A stretch of DNA of 64,000 bases, taken from assembly GCA_040285825.1 (NCBI GenBank), contig JAUPSS010000001.1, forward strand, positions 434,001 to 498,000. The letters are read 5' to 3'. Source of the stretch: Eukaryota sp. TZLM1-RC. Its lineage: Eukaryota > Metamonada: BaSk clade. Of this stretch, positions 1 through 10,344 are shown piece after piece. Each line of letters starts with the position of its first letter. Within the stretch, counting starts at the first letter, position 1. The translations under genes and the position numbers were made by a program. The notes under the pieces are model-generated. The model was not told the origin of the DNA and ran no database searches. It saw only the letters and a program-made list of their open reading frames with translations.

Positions 1-72
1 CACAAAAGATCAGGTAATCTTCAAGGAGTCCTCCAGCTCGTCAATGTTTTCCCTGGATGCATAGAATCCAGG

Positions 73-1137
73 ATGTTAAAATGGGTCATGGTAGAAGGTC
101 GTATAGAGAAAACACGCTTGGTTCAACCAGCGATCTCGGCTCACCAGGTTCCAGCCCAGATTGAAGAGACAGAACCTTCTCCTGAACCTCACCAAAATAA
201 AGTTCCACCCTCGGCAGAACAACCCATGGAAACTTCTACAAAACCCTCAACACAACCCTCGCATAATCCTCCCACGGAACAAACTGAAGAAGACGTTGCA
301 GTAGAAGTCAGTGATGAGTCCCCAACTCCAGACTCAATTCCAACTGTGCCAGCACCAATGGAACAAACTCCAGCACCTACACAGCCGATGGAACAATCAG
401 TGGTTCCACCCACACCTCCTTCCACTGGTTCAACAAGTTCACAACATGCGGCTCAACCAACACCTTCCACGGTTAGTTCTTCACGTTCTACTTTTTCAGG
501 TACTTACGATAGTAACCTTCTCCTATCTTGCATGGTGGGATCAAGAGATAAGGACAATAGACGCAGAGACCGCCCCAAATGTTTAACTCTCGACGCGACT
601 GATTTAAGAGACGTTGATAAACTCCTCAAGTTTGTAAACAAGTTCATCCTCTGGAGTCGCACGGATAGAATTGTAGACGAGGCTCGAGGCAACATTGAGG
701 ATCCTGCCCAAGTTGCTTTGGTCAGCGAAGTTGCTAGACTTCGCGAAGAACTTGAACTAGCTAGATCAGCAGAACTGGCATCTGATCAACGGTTCGACAG
801 TGAACCAATTCATGAATGGGATCTCTTCAGGTCTGCCATGCGCATTAGTTCCAGAGGCTTAGCTGAATGCGTTACACCCGAAGCTCTCATTGCTTTAAGA
901 TATCAAGGCATTGGCCTTTCAATTTCCTCTACCATGGTCCCAACCAGCAGAAATGAACGCAACATTTGGGAACAGATCCTAAGGAGAACCCGATTCAGCA
1001 GACTGGATCAAGCCCTCGACGCACTTCACGCTGTAAACATGGACTGGTCTGAGAGAGACTATGGTAACAGATGGATAGACTTCATGCTTAACATAGGCAG
1101 AGTCGTTCCACCGCTATCTAAGACGTTCGTGGTCTGA
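73..1137 (+). pseudogene. Gag-like protein of element A
   Basis: This 354-codon frame has a Pro/Thr/Ser/Gln-rich N-terminal half (about residues 30-150) and a charged helical second half with a Leu/Glu/Arg-rich stretch near residues 200-235. That pattern fits a retrotransposon capsid precursor, but there is no diagnostic motif and the assignment rests on position upstream of a zinc knuckle and protease. The frame stops at a TGA at 1135. Gag-like coding appears to continue in another frame at about 1146-1349 before the knuckle frame takes over. The first ATG lies in an already open context, so the true start may be upstream. Confidence 0.6.
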
Positions 1138-1429
1138 CTCAACAAATGAGACACATCACCATCCACGGAAACCCCGTCGACCGATTTCCTGAATGGGAAA
1201 TTGCTTCTCACGTCATTGAAAGCATCGGTATTACCATCATCAAAAACAGACTCCTCAGGATCTGGTCCAATCTCTCCCATTACTACTCAGATGGCCACAC
1301 CCTAGGAGAATTTTTCAGCGTTTTTCAAAGAATACGAGAACTTTTGTAATGTTAGATCTTTTAAGAAGCAGATCAATCACGTGGACTTCTTGTATCAGAA
1401 CAGAATCTCATTTCAGACTGAGAGCCGTC

Positions 1430-2321
1430 GCAGACAGACAGTACCTTCTCCCCTGCTATTCCCAAACCAAGAGGTTCCAGCTCTGGCAGGAGTCCAAAAC
1501 AACAACGGCGAGAAGGAAGCTCTACTCAACCGTCTTCCACTCAATCTGAGTCCAACGTACAATGCAATTTCTGTAAACAAATGGGTCATCCGACTGAAAG
1601 GTGCCCTAGTGAGGACTGCCAAAGAAGCAAAAAGTGGAGAGGGCAACAAGCTCAACAACAAGCTCGAGGCAGAGGTTCTAGACGTTCTGGTTTCCGTAGT
1701 CGAAGAGGCACTAGCGGCAGAGGCAGAGGCTCTGCATCATATAATAAACGTTCCCGTCACTATTTACGCACTTTTGAAACCATACCCCCTTCAACCACAA
1801 CACATCCTCACACAGAAAACACAACATGGAAAGTTTCCCTAATCAATCCTTTGGCCTACTTGGAACATACCAAGACACACAACGTTCAAGCTAATTTCTT
1901 CTCAGAACAAGCTGAATATGATTCAGATACAATATTCATGGTACAATCCATAAAGTCCACAACCAACTGCCTACAATTAAACTTCTCGATCAACAATGTC
2001 GAAGTTAAAGGCATAATCGACTCCGGCGCAACTTGCTCAGTAGTCACGGAAGACGTCATCAGTAATTGTAACATGGCACGTTCCAACGAAACCATATCCT
2101 ACAAGATTGCTGATGGAACTACCTCACAGTCCCTTGGTACTGCTTCTGGAACCCTTAGCATTAGATTAGGCAGTGTTACCCAGATTATACATGTAAAACA
2201 CAAGTTCAGCATCGTCCCTGGACACGAGACCATCCTCATTGGTGGTGACTTGCTGAGTCACCTTGGACTGATGAACAACAAAGGCATTTATATTAGAATG
2301 GACGACACCTGTCGCACATAA
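1430..2321 (+). pseudogene. Nucleocapsid zinc knuckle plus aspartic protease of element A
   Basis: The frame begins in a Ser/Arg/Gln-rich basic linker. It then shows a CCHC knuckle, CNFCKQMGHPTERC (C-x2-C-x4-H-x4-C, about 1562-1603), an Arg/Gly-rich RNA-binding stretch, and a retropepsin domain with active site DSGAT near 2021-2035. A flap-like region and the ILIGGDLL motif near 2233-2256 follow. The homodimeric protease would cleave the Gag-Pol polyprotein. It ends at a TAA (2319-2321), but the same frame continues directly into the RT region, so that stop is probably a mutation in an originally longer Pol frame. Confidence 0.85.
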
Positions 2322-3605
2322 CTATTACCTGAAGCCGAATTCGATCATCGAATATCACAAGCTTCAGAAGTCGTCAACGTTTTCACACGTTGGTTGAAAC
2401 ACATCAACTCATCCGCTTGTATCATCAACCTCGACAAAGACCATTTCAAGAAGTCCCTACTTCAAACCTTGAAAGAGTTCGAATTCGTATTTACCCTCAA
2501 ACCCCATGCTGAAGGTATTGATTGCCCTCCCATGGAAATCAACTTCTACAACAAAGACGTCAGAGTTAGAAGACTCCCCAGGACCCTGAATCCAGCCAGG
2601 CTAGAGGTCGTTAACCAAATTTTCGACGCACTCGTAGACTCAGGATTTGCTGTTCCATAGAACCATGAGTTCAGCTCCCCTGTCTGTCTAGTGGTCTACC
2701 CAGATCACCGTAAGCCCCGCCTTACTGGTGATTATAGTGGAAAGGACGGAGTCAACGCCAACACCATTCCTGTTGAGCCCAACCTTCCAAGGATCTCCGA
2801 TGTGCTGATATTTCTCTCCCAAGCGAACTACATAGGCACCCTTGACCTCCCCAAAGCCTTTTGGCAACTCAAAATTGCTGAAAAGGACTGGCAGAAAACA
2901 GCCCTGAGCATTCCTGGCAAAAGCATCATGTTCAAACGTGCAGCTTTTGGCCTCAAGAATGTCCCAGCCGTTTTCCAAAACGTCATGGCTGACATCTTCT
3001 CTGGAGACGGTGTCTTCATCTACATAGATGACATCATAATCATTGGTTCAACCTTTGACGAATTCATTGAACGCCTCCGCCGCGTCCTTGATCAAGCCAG
3101 ATGCAAAAGAGTTTCCTTGGGACTTCCAAAGTGCCATTTCGTGTTTTCCAGACACCCAATCAAGATACTGCGCAGTGTATTCCAAAACAAACAACGGCCT
3201 ATCGATCCCACTCGCGTTGAATCTTTGTTGAATCAACCTAGACCAAAGAGAATCAAAGACGTCCGCAGCCTCGTAGGATCAGTCAACTTCATTAGAAAAT
3301 GGCTTCCTCAGGTATCTGAGCTCATCGCTCCTATCATCAGATTGACTAAGAAGGATGGAAACAACTCCAACGTTAAACCCAAACCCCGCGCGCAACGCCT
3401 TCAATGGACCGACATGCACGACGGACTCCTTCAAAAAGTCAAACAACTGATAGCGAAGCACATGCCGCTCAGCTTACCTCCTCTGGAAAACCAAATTTCA
3501 ATTAGTTGCGATGCATCCGACATAGCTGTAGGCGGCGGCATATGGGAACAAATCGAACAAGTTGACGACCCCGGTACATCCCCCCCTGATCAACAGGAAA
3601 TGTAG
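2322..3605 (+). pseudogene. Reverse transcriptase domain of element A
   Basis: This region is in frame with the protease and is broken by a TAG at 2658-2660, inside the usual 'VP.n.. SP' entry to the RT fingers. Visible motifs are LDLPKAFWQL (metal-binding Asp), KRAAFGLKNVPAVFQNVM, and the catalytic box FIYIDDIIII (YIDD, about 3015-3044). Thumb and connection residues follow, as in Ty3 RT. A second TAG at 3603 and a frame change nearby separate it from the RNase H frame. RT copies element RNA into DNA in cytoplasmic particles; this copy cannot make a full-length enzyme. Confidence 0.9.
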
Positions 3606-4359
3606 GCCTATCAGCTTCTTCAGCCGGTTGTTAACCAACTCGCAAAAGAACTGGCCAACAAACCAAAAGGAACTCTATGCCATCCTGCTCATGTTTACTC
3701 AAAGTGGTTTTGCAAACTGCTTGAAAGGAAGGAAACTGGTCATATTCACAGACCATCAAAACCTTACCTACATGTTCACGGCTCCTGCGAAGAACAGAAT
3801 CGTAACTAGATGGTTACCCATGTTCTCCGAATTCTGCTTTGATTTGGTACATAACAAAGGGGAAGATAACTTCTGGGCTGATATGTTGTCTCGAATAGTT
3901 CCGCCTATAGAATATCAAGAGATCAATCATTTGTTCCATCAAATGTCTCCAAATTTTTATCCAATATTTTACATCGATAAAATTGATGGAACAGAAAATG
4001 AAAGATACTGCATCGAAGACTTAAACAACTTTGAACGTATCATGGTCATCAGAGAACGATTTTCCAACGATTTGCCTATTTTCGAGCCATGGCTCTGTAG
4101 AATTAGGTCCGAACAGAAGCTTGTCATAGCTTCCAAAGACCCCTCTTTCAACAACTGTGTTCATAACAATAACCTTGATTTATATATAACGCACGAAAAC
4201 GAGATAGTGATACCCAAATCACTCATTAAGAACTCCCTTAACTTGTTGCATGGACTTCTGCAAGGAAACCATCCAAGCAAAGCTGAAAGCCTGAACAAGC
4301 TCAGGAACAGCGATTATTGGTGGCCAAACATGCTCACCGACATGAATAAGCACGTTTAA
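3562..4359 (+). pseudogene. RNase H and integrase zinc-binding domain of element A
   Basis: The frame begins by overlapping the RT frame. RNase H motifs are KELYAILLMF, VIFTDHQNLTYMF and ENFWADMLSR-like residues (GEDNFWADMLSR), the classic end of the Ty3 RNase H domain. After a spacer comes an H2C2 integrase N-terminal motif: His-Gly...His-Pro near 4246-4275, DYWWPNM near 4312-4332, then CPSCQK just after the TAA at 4357-4359. The stop therefore cuts the zinc-binding domain in two, and reading continues in the same frame beyond it. Confidence 0.88.
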
Positions 4360-5586
4360 GAATGCCCCTCCTGTCAGAAAACAAAGCCAGTTCCCAAACT
4401 GCATGTTCCCCCAACCGGTTCATTGTGGGCTGACAGACCTTTTGCTCGCGTCAACGCCGGCGTTATTGGTCCTCTTCCAGAAGATCAAGAAGGCTACAAA
4501 TACATCCTCGTATCTATTGACAGCTTCTCTAGGTTCACGATCATCGTGCCTTTAAAAGAGATAAATGCCAATCTTACTGGAGATGCATTAATTTGGAAAG
4601 TATGTGCCATCTTTGGTATTCCATTTTAAATCCACCGCGATAATGGACCCAAATTTTTCAAGGCTGTCTTTGACGAACTAAGCAAATTTTTAGGCATAGA
4701 GGTGTCAAAGTCAATACCTAGGATTTCTCAGTCCAACGGCCTGGTAGAGCGCCGACACAGAGACATCCTGCAAAATCTCCGGAAATTGCTCGTAGACTTC
4801 AACACCTACGATGTGTGTTCTGAATACTTGCCTTATGTGCAATTATTGATCAACTCTTCCAAGAGCTCAATAACCAACCACACTCCATACCAAGTGTTTT
4901 TTGGCTCAAATGTGTCTCCTGGATCAGACCCTGGCAAAATTCTTGAAATCATTGAAAGCTCGACGTCTGAGTCATCTATTATTCAAGAAATTCAATCTAA
5001 ATTTCGAAGGTTGAAAGAGAAACAGGAAAAGGCAGCACACCATCAAGCTTCCAAAGCTTCCAAGCTAACTAGATCGACAACTTCAAAAGGGTTTGAAGTT
5101 GGCCAATTGGTATTGAGAGCATCTGGCTCTTCCGCTAAGTTTCATAGAGACTATTCAGGACCCTTCCTAATTACTGAAATCGTATCCAATTCGTCTGTGA
5201 ATATTAAGAATCTCTGCACCGGTACGATCGTCCAAGCTAGCGTCAAAAATTTAGCATCCTGGCACTCCAGCTTGCCCACCAACGATGAGTTCCACCCCTG
5301 GGGCGCTGCAGGTGATGTGGAAGACACATCATTGAAACAGGTGCTCAGTCAGGACGGTGGCTTTTGTCAAGTGCAATGGCCTGGAAAAGAGATCACCACT
5401 GAACACATGTCTACAGTCCAAAATACTGCCGCGTATAAGGACTTTACCAAGACTTCAAAAACACGTCGCCGTACTAAATCCGCTCCTCCCAAGAAGCGTA
5501 CCAATTGCAACGGTTCACCTCCTGTGACTAGAGCTCCCAGGGCTCGTCGCTCGAAAGAGAGAAAAGGCAGTGTTAGTCTTGAATAG
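4360..5586 (+). pseudogene. Integrase catalytic core, basic C-terminus and chromo-like tail of element A
   Basis: The core carries the DDE triad: D in SIDSFSRF (about 4520), D in IHRDNGPKFF (about 4640) and E in SNGLVERRHRD (about 4745). A TAA at 4627 falls between the first two, just before IHRDNGP. Downstream is a GPY/F-like module (FHRDYSGPFLITEIV), then a segment with DVEDTSLKQVLSQ and VQWPGKEITTEH. These resemble the start and Trp-containing strand of a chromodomain, followed by a Lys/Arg-rich end. The chromodomain reading is an inference from position and pattern. The last five codons run into the LTR. Confidence 0.85.
5553..5570 (+). other. Polypurine tract of element A
   Basis: A purine-rich run (GAAAGAGAGAAAAGGCAG) lies immediately upstream of the LTR boundary. 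This is where plus-strand DNA priming occurs in LTR retrotransposons. The same layout is seen at the end of element B (about 9025-9045). Confidence 0.75.
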
Positions 5587-5697
5587 TATTTATAGTTATT
5601 TAGTTAGTTAATTAGTATTCCGCCTATTAGTTTAAGAAGAGAGACTGCAATTCCTCTTTGTTATAAATTTCATTACTTCTCTACTGTATGTCTAACA
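5571..5697 (+). repeat. 3' LTR of element A (127 bp)
   Basis: It starts TGTTAG and ends CTAACA, a perfect 6-bp terminal inverted repeat with the canonical TG...CA ends. It directly follows a polypurine tract and contains the last codons of pol. At 127 bp it is at the short end for LTRs. The partner 5' LTR is not in the window, so identity between the two LTRs cannot be checked here. Confidence 0.75.
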
Positions 5698-7584
5698 TTA
5701 ATGAGCAAAGACCATCAAAATCTGATTATCCTTTTGATGATTACTTTGATGAGCCGACTCTTTTTACCAAAATTGTCATTGTTTTCTGCAAAATCCAAGT
5801 CCATCAAACATGACAATTCTGTAATCATAAACATGCTGTACGACAATTATTCAAAATTAGCTGTATTATTCAAGTCATTTTTTCCGCTGGTGAATTCAGT
5901 AGTATTCAATTTTTCATTAAAAACTCGACAGAAAGCATGTAGTAGCACCTTCAAGCTTAAATATTATAAATGCAAGATGAATCAATTTCTCTTGATAATA
6001 ACTGACAATGTTCAGATGGATGCAATTTCAGAATATATTAATATATGAATCAATTTCAGAACCAGTATTTTGAATAGTGACATCTTAATCAAAAAGATTA
6101 GGGCAAATTGTGGTCAGGATGAACAAGAAGAAGAGAGAAGAGAAGAAGACCAGAGGCATCTTTGATAACCCTGTCCTACATTCATGCCGTTGCCCTGTGT
6201 CACATGATGACTGATCAAGATCAAGTTAGCTCTCCATAATTGAATTTTTTAAATCTTGACGGTCTGATGCGCGCCTGCCCTTACTGGTATAATATCGATT
6301 TTAATACTGCTCAACATACACCACCCTTCCTCCGGTCCATTCACTCAGTAGCTGCCAATCTAAACTCTCACAAATATTTTATCACATACAATACGTCGCC
6401 TGCCAGTCACCAATTGCTCTCTCCTTCTTTTGTTCGTTTTTTACTTTTTTTCCCGATGTACCCGTCTTGTTCAAGAAATGCTATTGCTCTAAAAGAATAT
6501 GACCAGAATAAATCCCTCTACCTACCTACACGGAGTCTAAAAATAAACTACCTGGTACAAAAAGCTAACTGGAACTTTCGCATTTACTTTCAACACCCCA
6601 AGATGCCTTACCTGAACTATCTTTTTGAAGTCATGCCCTTGAACGCTCACCTGATTATTCCCAATTACTTCCACCCCGATATCACCCTGGGAACTCTTCT
6701 TGACAACGTTCACATCTTCCACCTAGTTTATCTTTCTACTCACATGACTCAATTCAGCTTTGAAAGGAATTTTTAGCTCACCAGTCGCTCCGGCCATATG
6801 ATTAATCAGCCCGACATAGTAAGCCATGACCTAGCTATGCATTTTTCTAGCCTCTGAAAACGCGCTAAACTATCTGGTGTACACTTCCACGATCCAGTCC
6901 TGTCTTGTGCAACCCCCGAGAGTGCCCCAACTCCCCAAAATGTGATCATTTTCATTGGAGCCCGAACATGCTCACTGTCAGCATCTATGGTGGAAAACTA
7001 TATGATTTCCGCCTACATCCAACAACCATAACATATGCCGATATGAGGCACCCTTTAGAACCTTCCAATTCCAACAATCATCAGGTTCTGCCTGATCTCA
7101 ACTATGACCAATATATCCTGAGCCTTTTTCGTAATGTGGACACCTTTATTCCCCTCTTTTTGCTTAAGCCTGTGGTTCATTTAGTTTATCAATATCGAAA
7201 CGATGAACTGACTTCTTGCCCTGACACATTCCCTGTATCAAACACATTTAAGGCCATCACATCGACCCCAGCAACAGTTCATGTATCACCTAATGCCTCT
7301 AGACTACCCTTCCGTTATAGAATCCTCCTTACCTTGTCCAGACCCGGAATTCCTCCATGATGTTCCTATCGATTGTCCTCACTTTCTCGAATTTGCATTT
7401 TTGCCTACGACCAGAAACGAATTGCTTTCTCGTTCAGAAATCTTTGACAACAACTCCTTTTGGTTAGATCACCAGTTGGCTCTGCAACCAGTCCATGGAC
7501 TTTAATGAAGAACTCCCTCCCTGAGAAGATCCCTCTCCTGGCTTACTCATCAATATTTCTTCTGATTTTCATAACGATGTACAA
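5698..7584. other. Intergenic or heavily decayed retroelement sequence
   Basis: No convincing gene is seen. Open frames exist at 5701-6048, 6240-6776 and 6905-7360, but I find no recognisable motif in them. A purine-rich stretch occurs near 6120-6155. The region leads without a break into clear Ty3 pol sequence after 7585, so the right part is probably an unrecognisably eroded RT/RNase H region of element B. Confidence 0.5.
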
Positions 7585-9055
7585 TTGGTATCTGCTCTAT
7601 CAGCCACCACTCCATGCGACTTCTTTACTAGTTCTGATCACCTACCAACTATTTCCAGAAGCTTCCCTGCCCCAGCCGTAATTGATAAATTGTTCAAAGA
7701 ACAACAGAAGCTTTCCGATGACGATGCCTTCTTCACCAGCTGCCGAATCACTCCCCAATCTGGTCTAAAGCTATCCGACGCATACAAAATCCTGATCCCT
7801 TCGCCCTGAAATACTATTACTAATTCATGGAGCAGCAGAAGCAGGACACGCCTCATTTGATGATTGCTGGAAGAAACTGAAAGCATTCGACTACTACTGG
7901 CCATCCATAAGGCCTAATCTTGCTTCGCACATCAAAAACTGTATCCCTTGCCAGAAGACTGCCGCTGTGCCTTCCCGTTCCATATCCACCACTGGTTCCC
8001 TCAATTCTGCTCGCCGCCCATTTGAGTACCTACACAGTGACCGCTTTGTACCCTTGTTTTCCGACGTTGCCGGACATAAATTCATAATCCACTTCGTAGA
8101 CGCTTTCACTAAGTTTAGCATGCTAGTTTCTTCTCTCAACCTGAAATCCCAGACCATCGTAGACACTATACTCATTTATGTATTCTCAGTATTCGGCTCT
8201 CCTAAATCCATCCACTCTGATAACGGCCCCGAACTCTCCAGCCGAAATTTTGCCTTGATGTGATCCAATTTGAACATTGAGCATACTCTATCCATCCCCC
8301 ACTTCAATCAGTTCAACAGACTAGTGATATGGCAACACAGAACCTTTCTCCAGGCACTCTGGAAACTACTGCTCGATTTCTCTGAATATGGCAATTTGTC
8401 TTACTACGTTTTAATTTGCCAAATGTTGATCAATTCCCATAACGGCTTGTCTGTGGACTATTCCCCTAACCAACTGATATTTGGCACCAAAAACTATTTT
8501 TTTTGCTCCCTCATACCATACTAGACCGCTTTTCAATTAATCCTCAAGAACCAGACGTTCCTGAATATCTTCGCCACACCAATTTGGCCACAGAGCATTT
8601 AACCCATTCTTGGAGCTCCGCGCTCTTCTCTACCGAGAAAGGCTTTGAATCCATTCCCCCTAGGTGTACCCCTCAGATAAATTATCGAGTTTTTGTCCTG
8701 CGCGAGAAACCAAGCAAACTCCACGGCCATTATGTCGTACCTTTTTCAAAAGATACTCACTGACAGTTCCTTTTTCCTGCTTAACCCTTTGATTCGCCTC
8801 ACTTTCAAGACATCTGTCCACACTGTGAAACCCTGTCACTCCTCCTTACTCCAAGCCGTCATTGACGCCTACGCTACCGCTGACGTTGGGGAAACCTTCC
8901 TCGATGCAATCCTGGGTACTGAGTCCGACCTAGCTACTGTCCTGTGGTCCGACAAAACCACCACCGAACATCGTATAGCCTTTATAAAAAACACAGCCGC
9001 CTATCAACGGATCCTCAAATTGCCGGAAGAAAGAAGAAAAGACAGTGCTAGCTAG
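7585..9055 (+). pseudogene. Decayed Ty3/gypsy integrase and tail (element B)
   Basis: After a pre-integrase stretch, the frame from about 7809 shows the H2C2 zinc-binding domain (IHGAAEAGH, FDYYWPSIRP, CIPCQK, about 7824-7958). The core follows, with HSD near 8034 and IHSDNGPE near 8211-8234. Frames then alternate through LICQMLINS, YSPNQLIFG and YRVFVLREKPSKLHGHYVVPF (GPY/F-like). The end (8870-9055) reads VGETFLDAIL, VLWSDKTTTEHR and IKNTAAYQ, parallel to element A's tail with its NTAAYKDF. There are several frameshifts and stops. The polypeptide resembles A only in conserved blocks, so B is a different subfamily. Confidence 0.85.
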
Positions 9056-9169
9056 GCTAAACTCATCCTGCCCGTTTTGGAAAGTAGGATGTGACGCATC
9101 ACGTCATCATTAGTTTAAATTTGCTTAGTTATTTTTATATGTTGATTTTCTTACTTCTGTCTATAAACA
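9046..9169 (+). repeat. Putative 3' LTR of element B
   Basis: The sequence after a purine-rich tract (GGAAGAAAGAAGAAAAGACAG) begins TGCTAG, matching the position and form of the element A boundary (TGTTAG after GAAAAGGCAG). A plausible end is ...ATAAACA at 9169, giving about 124 bp, close to LTR A. The terminal repeat is imperfect and no second copy is available, so the right end is a guess. Confidence 0.4.
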
Positions 9170-9240
9170 TCTGTGTTTTTTACGTTTATGGAATACCGTG
9201 CACTGAAGCCAACATAGAAGCAAGGTTCACGATGCTGTAG

Positions 9241-9590
9241 AGACCAGTTATTCTGTATGTGTAAGTCTCATAGAGTTGACTCTTTTTGGGAACCTCTGTT
9301 GTCAAATCTGTTTGATACTGAAAATGATTTTCATGAAAATAATAGAGGTGATGTAACATTACCTGGATTAGATGAAAGCTTTATTGTATTGAATGTAACG
9401 TCTGTTGATTTTTCTAACAGAAATTTTGAAAGATTGTTTTGGCAAAAAAGAATTGTGCTTTCATTTTTTAAGGGGATGTTGAAGATGGTTTCTGATGCTT
9501 TGCTTTCTCTTGAATCACACTATGAGAGAGTTGCAAAACACATGGAATATATCGTCATTGGAAGTAACACGAGGACAACACTTTAAGCAT
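9241..9590 (+). pseudogene. LINE-type ORF2 C-terminal fragment (copy a)
   Basis: About 109 codons show the end of a non-LTR retrotransposon protein. They include an SHRVDSFWEPLL-like stretch, NNRGDVTLPG, VLNVTSVD, then the terminal helix pattern LFWQKRIVLSFFKGML. The fragment aligns block by block with the better copies at 18.1-19.4 kb and 36.8-37.9 kb. Internal residues between the RGD block and the terminal helices are deleted. It sits about 750 bp upstream of giant gene K on the same strand. Confidence 0.7.
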
Positions 9591-10344
9591 GTTACTGGGG
9601 GCTTTGGGAAAACATAGATGCTGACAAGGCAAAACGAGATCAACATTGACAAAAGATTTATGTCAGCCGATCTGAGACATCTTGTCAGAAGTCCAGAAGT
9701 CTAACAAAAAAGACGCCACAGTAATGAAACAGTGAAATTTGAGGAGCAAGTGAAAGATGTGCGATGAAAAAATAATCTAGTTGAGAGATAAGAGAGCATG
9801 GCCTCCAACGACAGTGGTGGGGCAAACGGTGAGTGTTGTAAAATTACATCGGTACAATGAGAAGCACTAGAAACGCTGACATGAATAAAGGTGTGTGCAA
9901 ATTGATGTGAGTGACATTATTTTCGCACTGACATTAATTTGGCACTCACACTGATTAAGGAAAAGGGTGTAGATACAGCCCACATTGTGTGATTTAACAA
10001 AATGTATTTCATGAGAAACCATCTTCACCACAGCTGTAACACAGATAATCTTACTTACTATTTCCCAACAGAACACCATTGTTGGAGTTCACGAGGTTTA
10101 GCTTCTTCGGTGGCACATTACGTTTTTAACAAGATTTCCCAATTCAAATTCACTTCAGTAGTATACTACAAATGTGATAAACAACTCTTAAGTAAATGAG
10201 ATTACTAATTATAATGACATCTAGATACAACAAGCAGATACAACAAGTGGAATGGGTTTCACTTTGCCAAGGCTACGAATAACAAATTTCCACTTTTATA
10301 CTGAGATATTTCAGTCTTCTTCACTTGATTCCTTCTCAACAAGA
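9591..10344. other. Spacer upstream of giant gene K
   Basis: No gene seen. The sequence is AT-rich, with no clear TATA or other core promoter that I would call. A short direct repeat, ATACAACAAG, occurs twice near 10226-10247. Transcription start and promoter of K must lie here, but nothing identifies them. Confidence 0.5.

Larger units (their letters stand above)
1..5697 (+). mobile_element. Decayed Ty3/gypsy-like LTR retrotransposon A (5' end outside window)
   Basis: The order gag, CCHC zinc knuckle, aspartic protease, reverse transcriptase, RNase H, integrase (H2C2 then DDE core), basic tail, polypurine tract and LTR is that of Ty3/gypsy elements. The 5' LTR is beyond the left edge. The pol frame is nearly continuous but carries in-frame stops at about 2319 (TAA), 2658 (TAG), 3603 (TAG), 4357 (TAA) and 4627 (TAA). 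A frame change lies near 3600 and gag has further breaks, so this copy is not autonomous. Short pieces of related elements recur across the window. Confidence 0.9.

Noticed and set aside
2319-4629. In-frame TAA/TAG codons in Ty3 pol as evidence of a reassigned code (e.g. TAR = Gln)
   Set aside because: The stops fall at positions that are Trp, Tyr or variable in relatives, not Gln. Host genes (SmE, PDCD5, aminotransferase, MKT1-like) end normally at TAA or TAG.
5701-6048. 115-codon open frame right after LTR A
   Set aside because: No motif; AT-rich, Leu/Ser/Lys-heavy composition typical of chance frames in this DNA.
6240-7505. Several medium open frames as novel genes
   Set aside because: No recognisable domain. 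They alternate frames and lead into Ty3 pol sequence, so eroded pol is more likely.
10252-10344. Upstream ATG (10252) as start of K
   Set aside because: It would add 31 residues without a counterpart in K'. The start at 10345 gives the same 15-residue spacing to the glycine loop.
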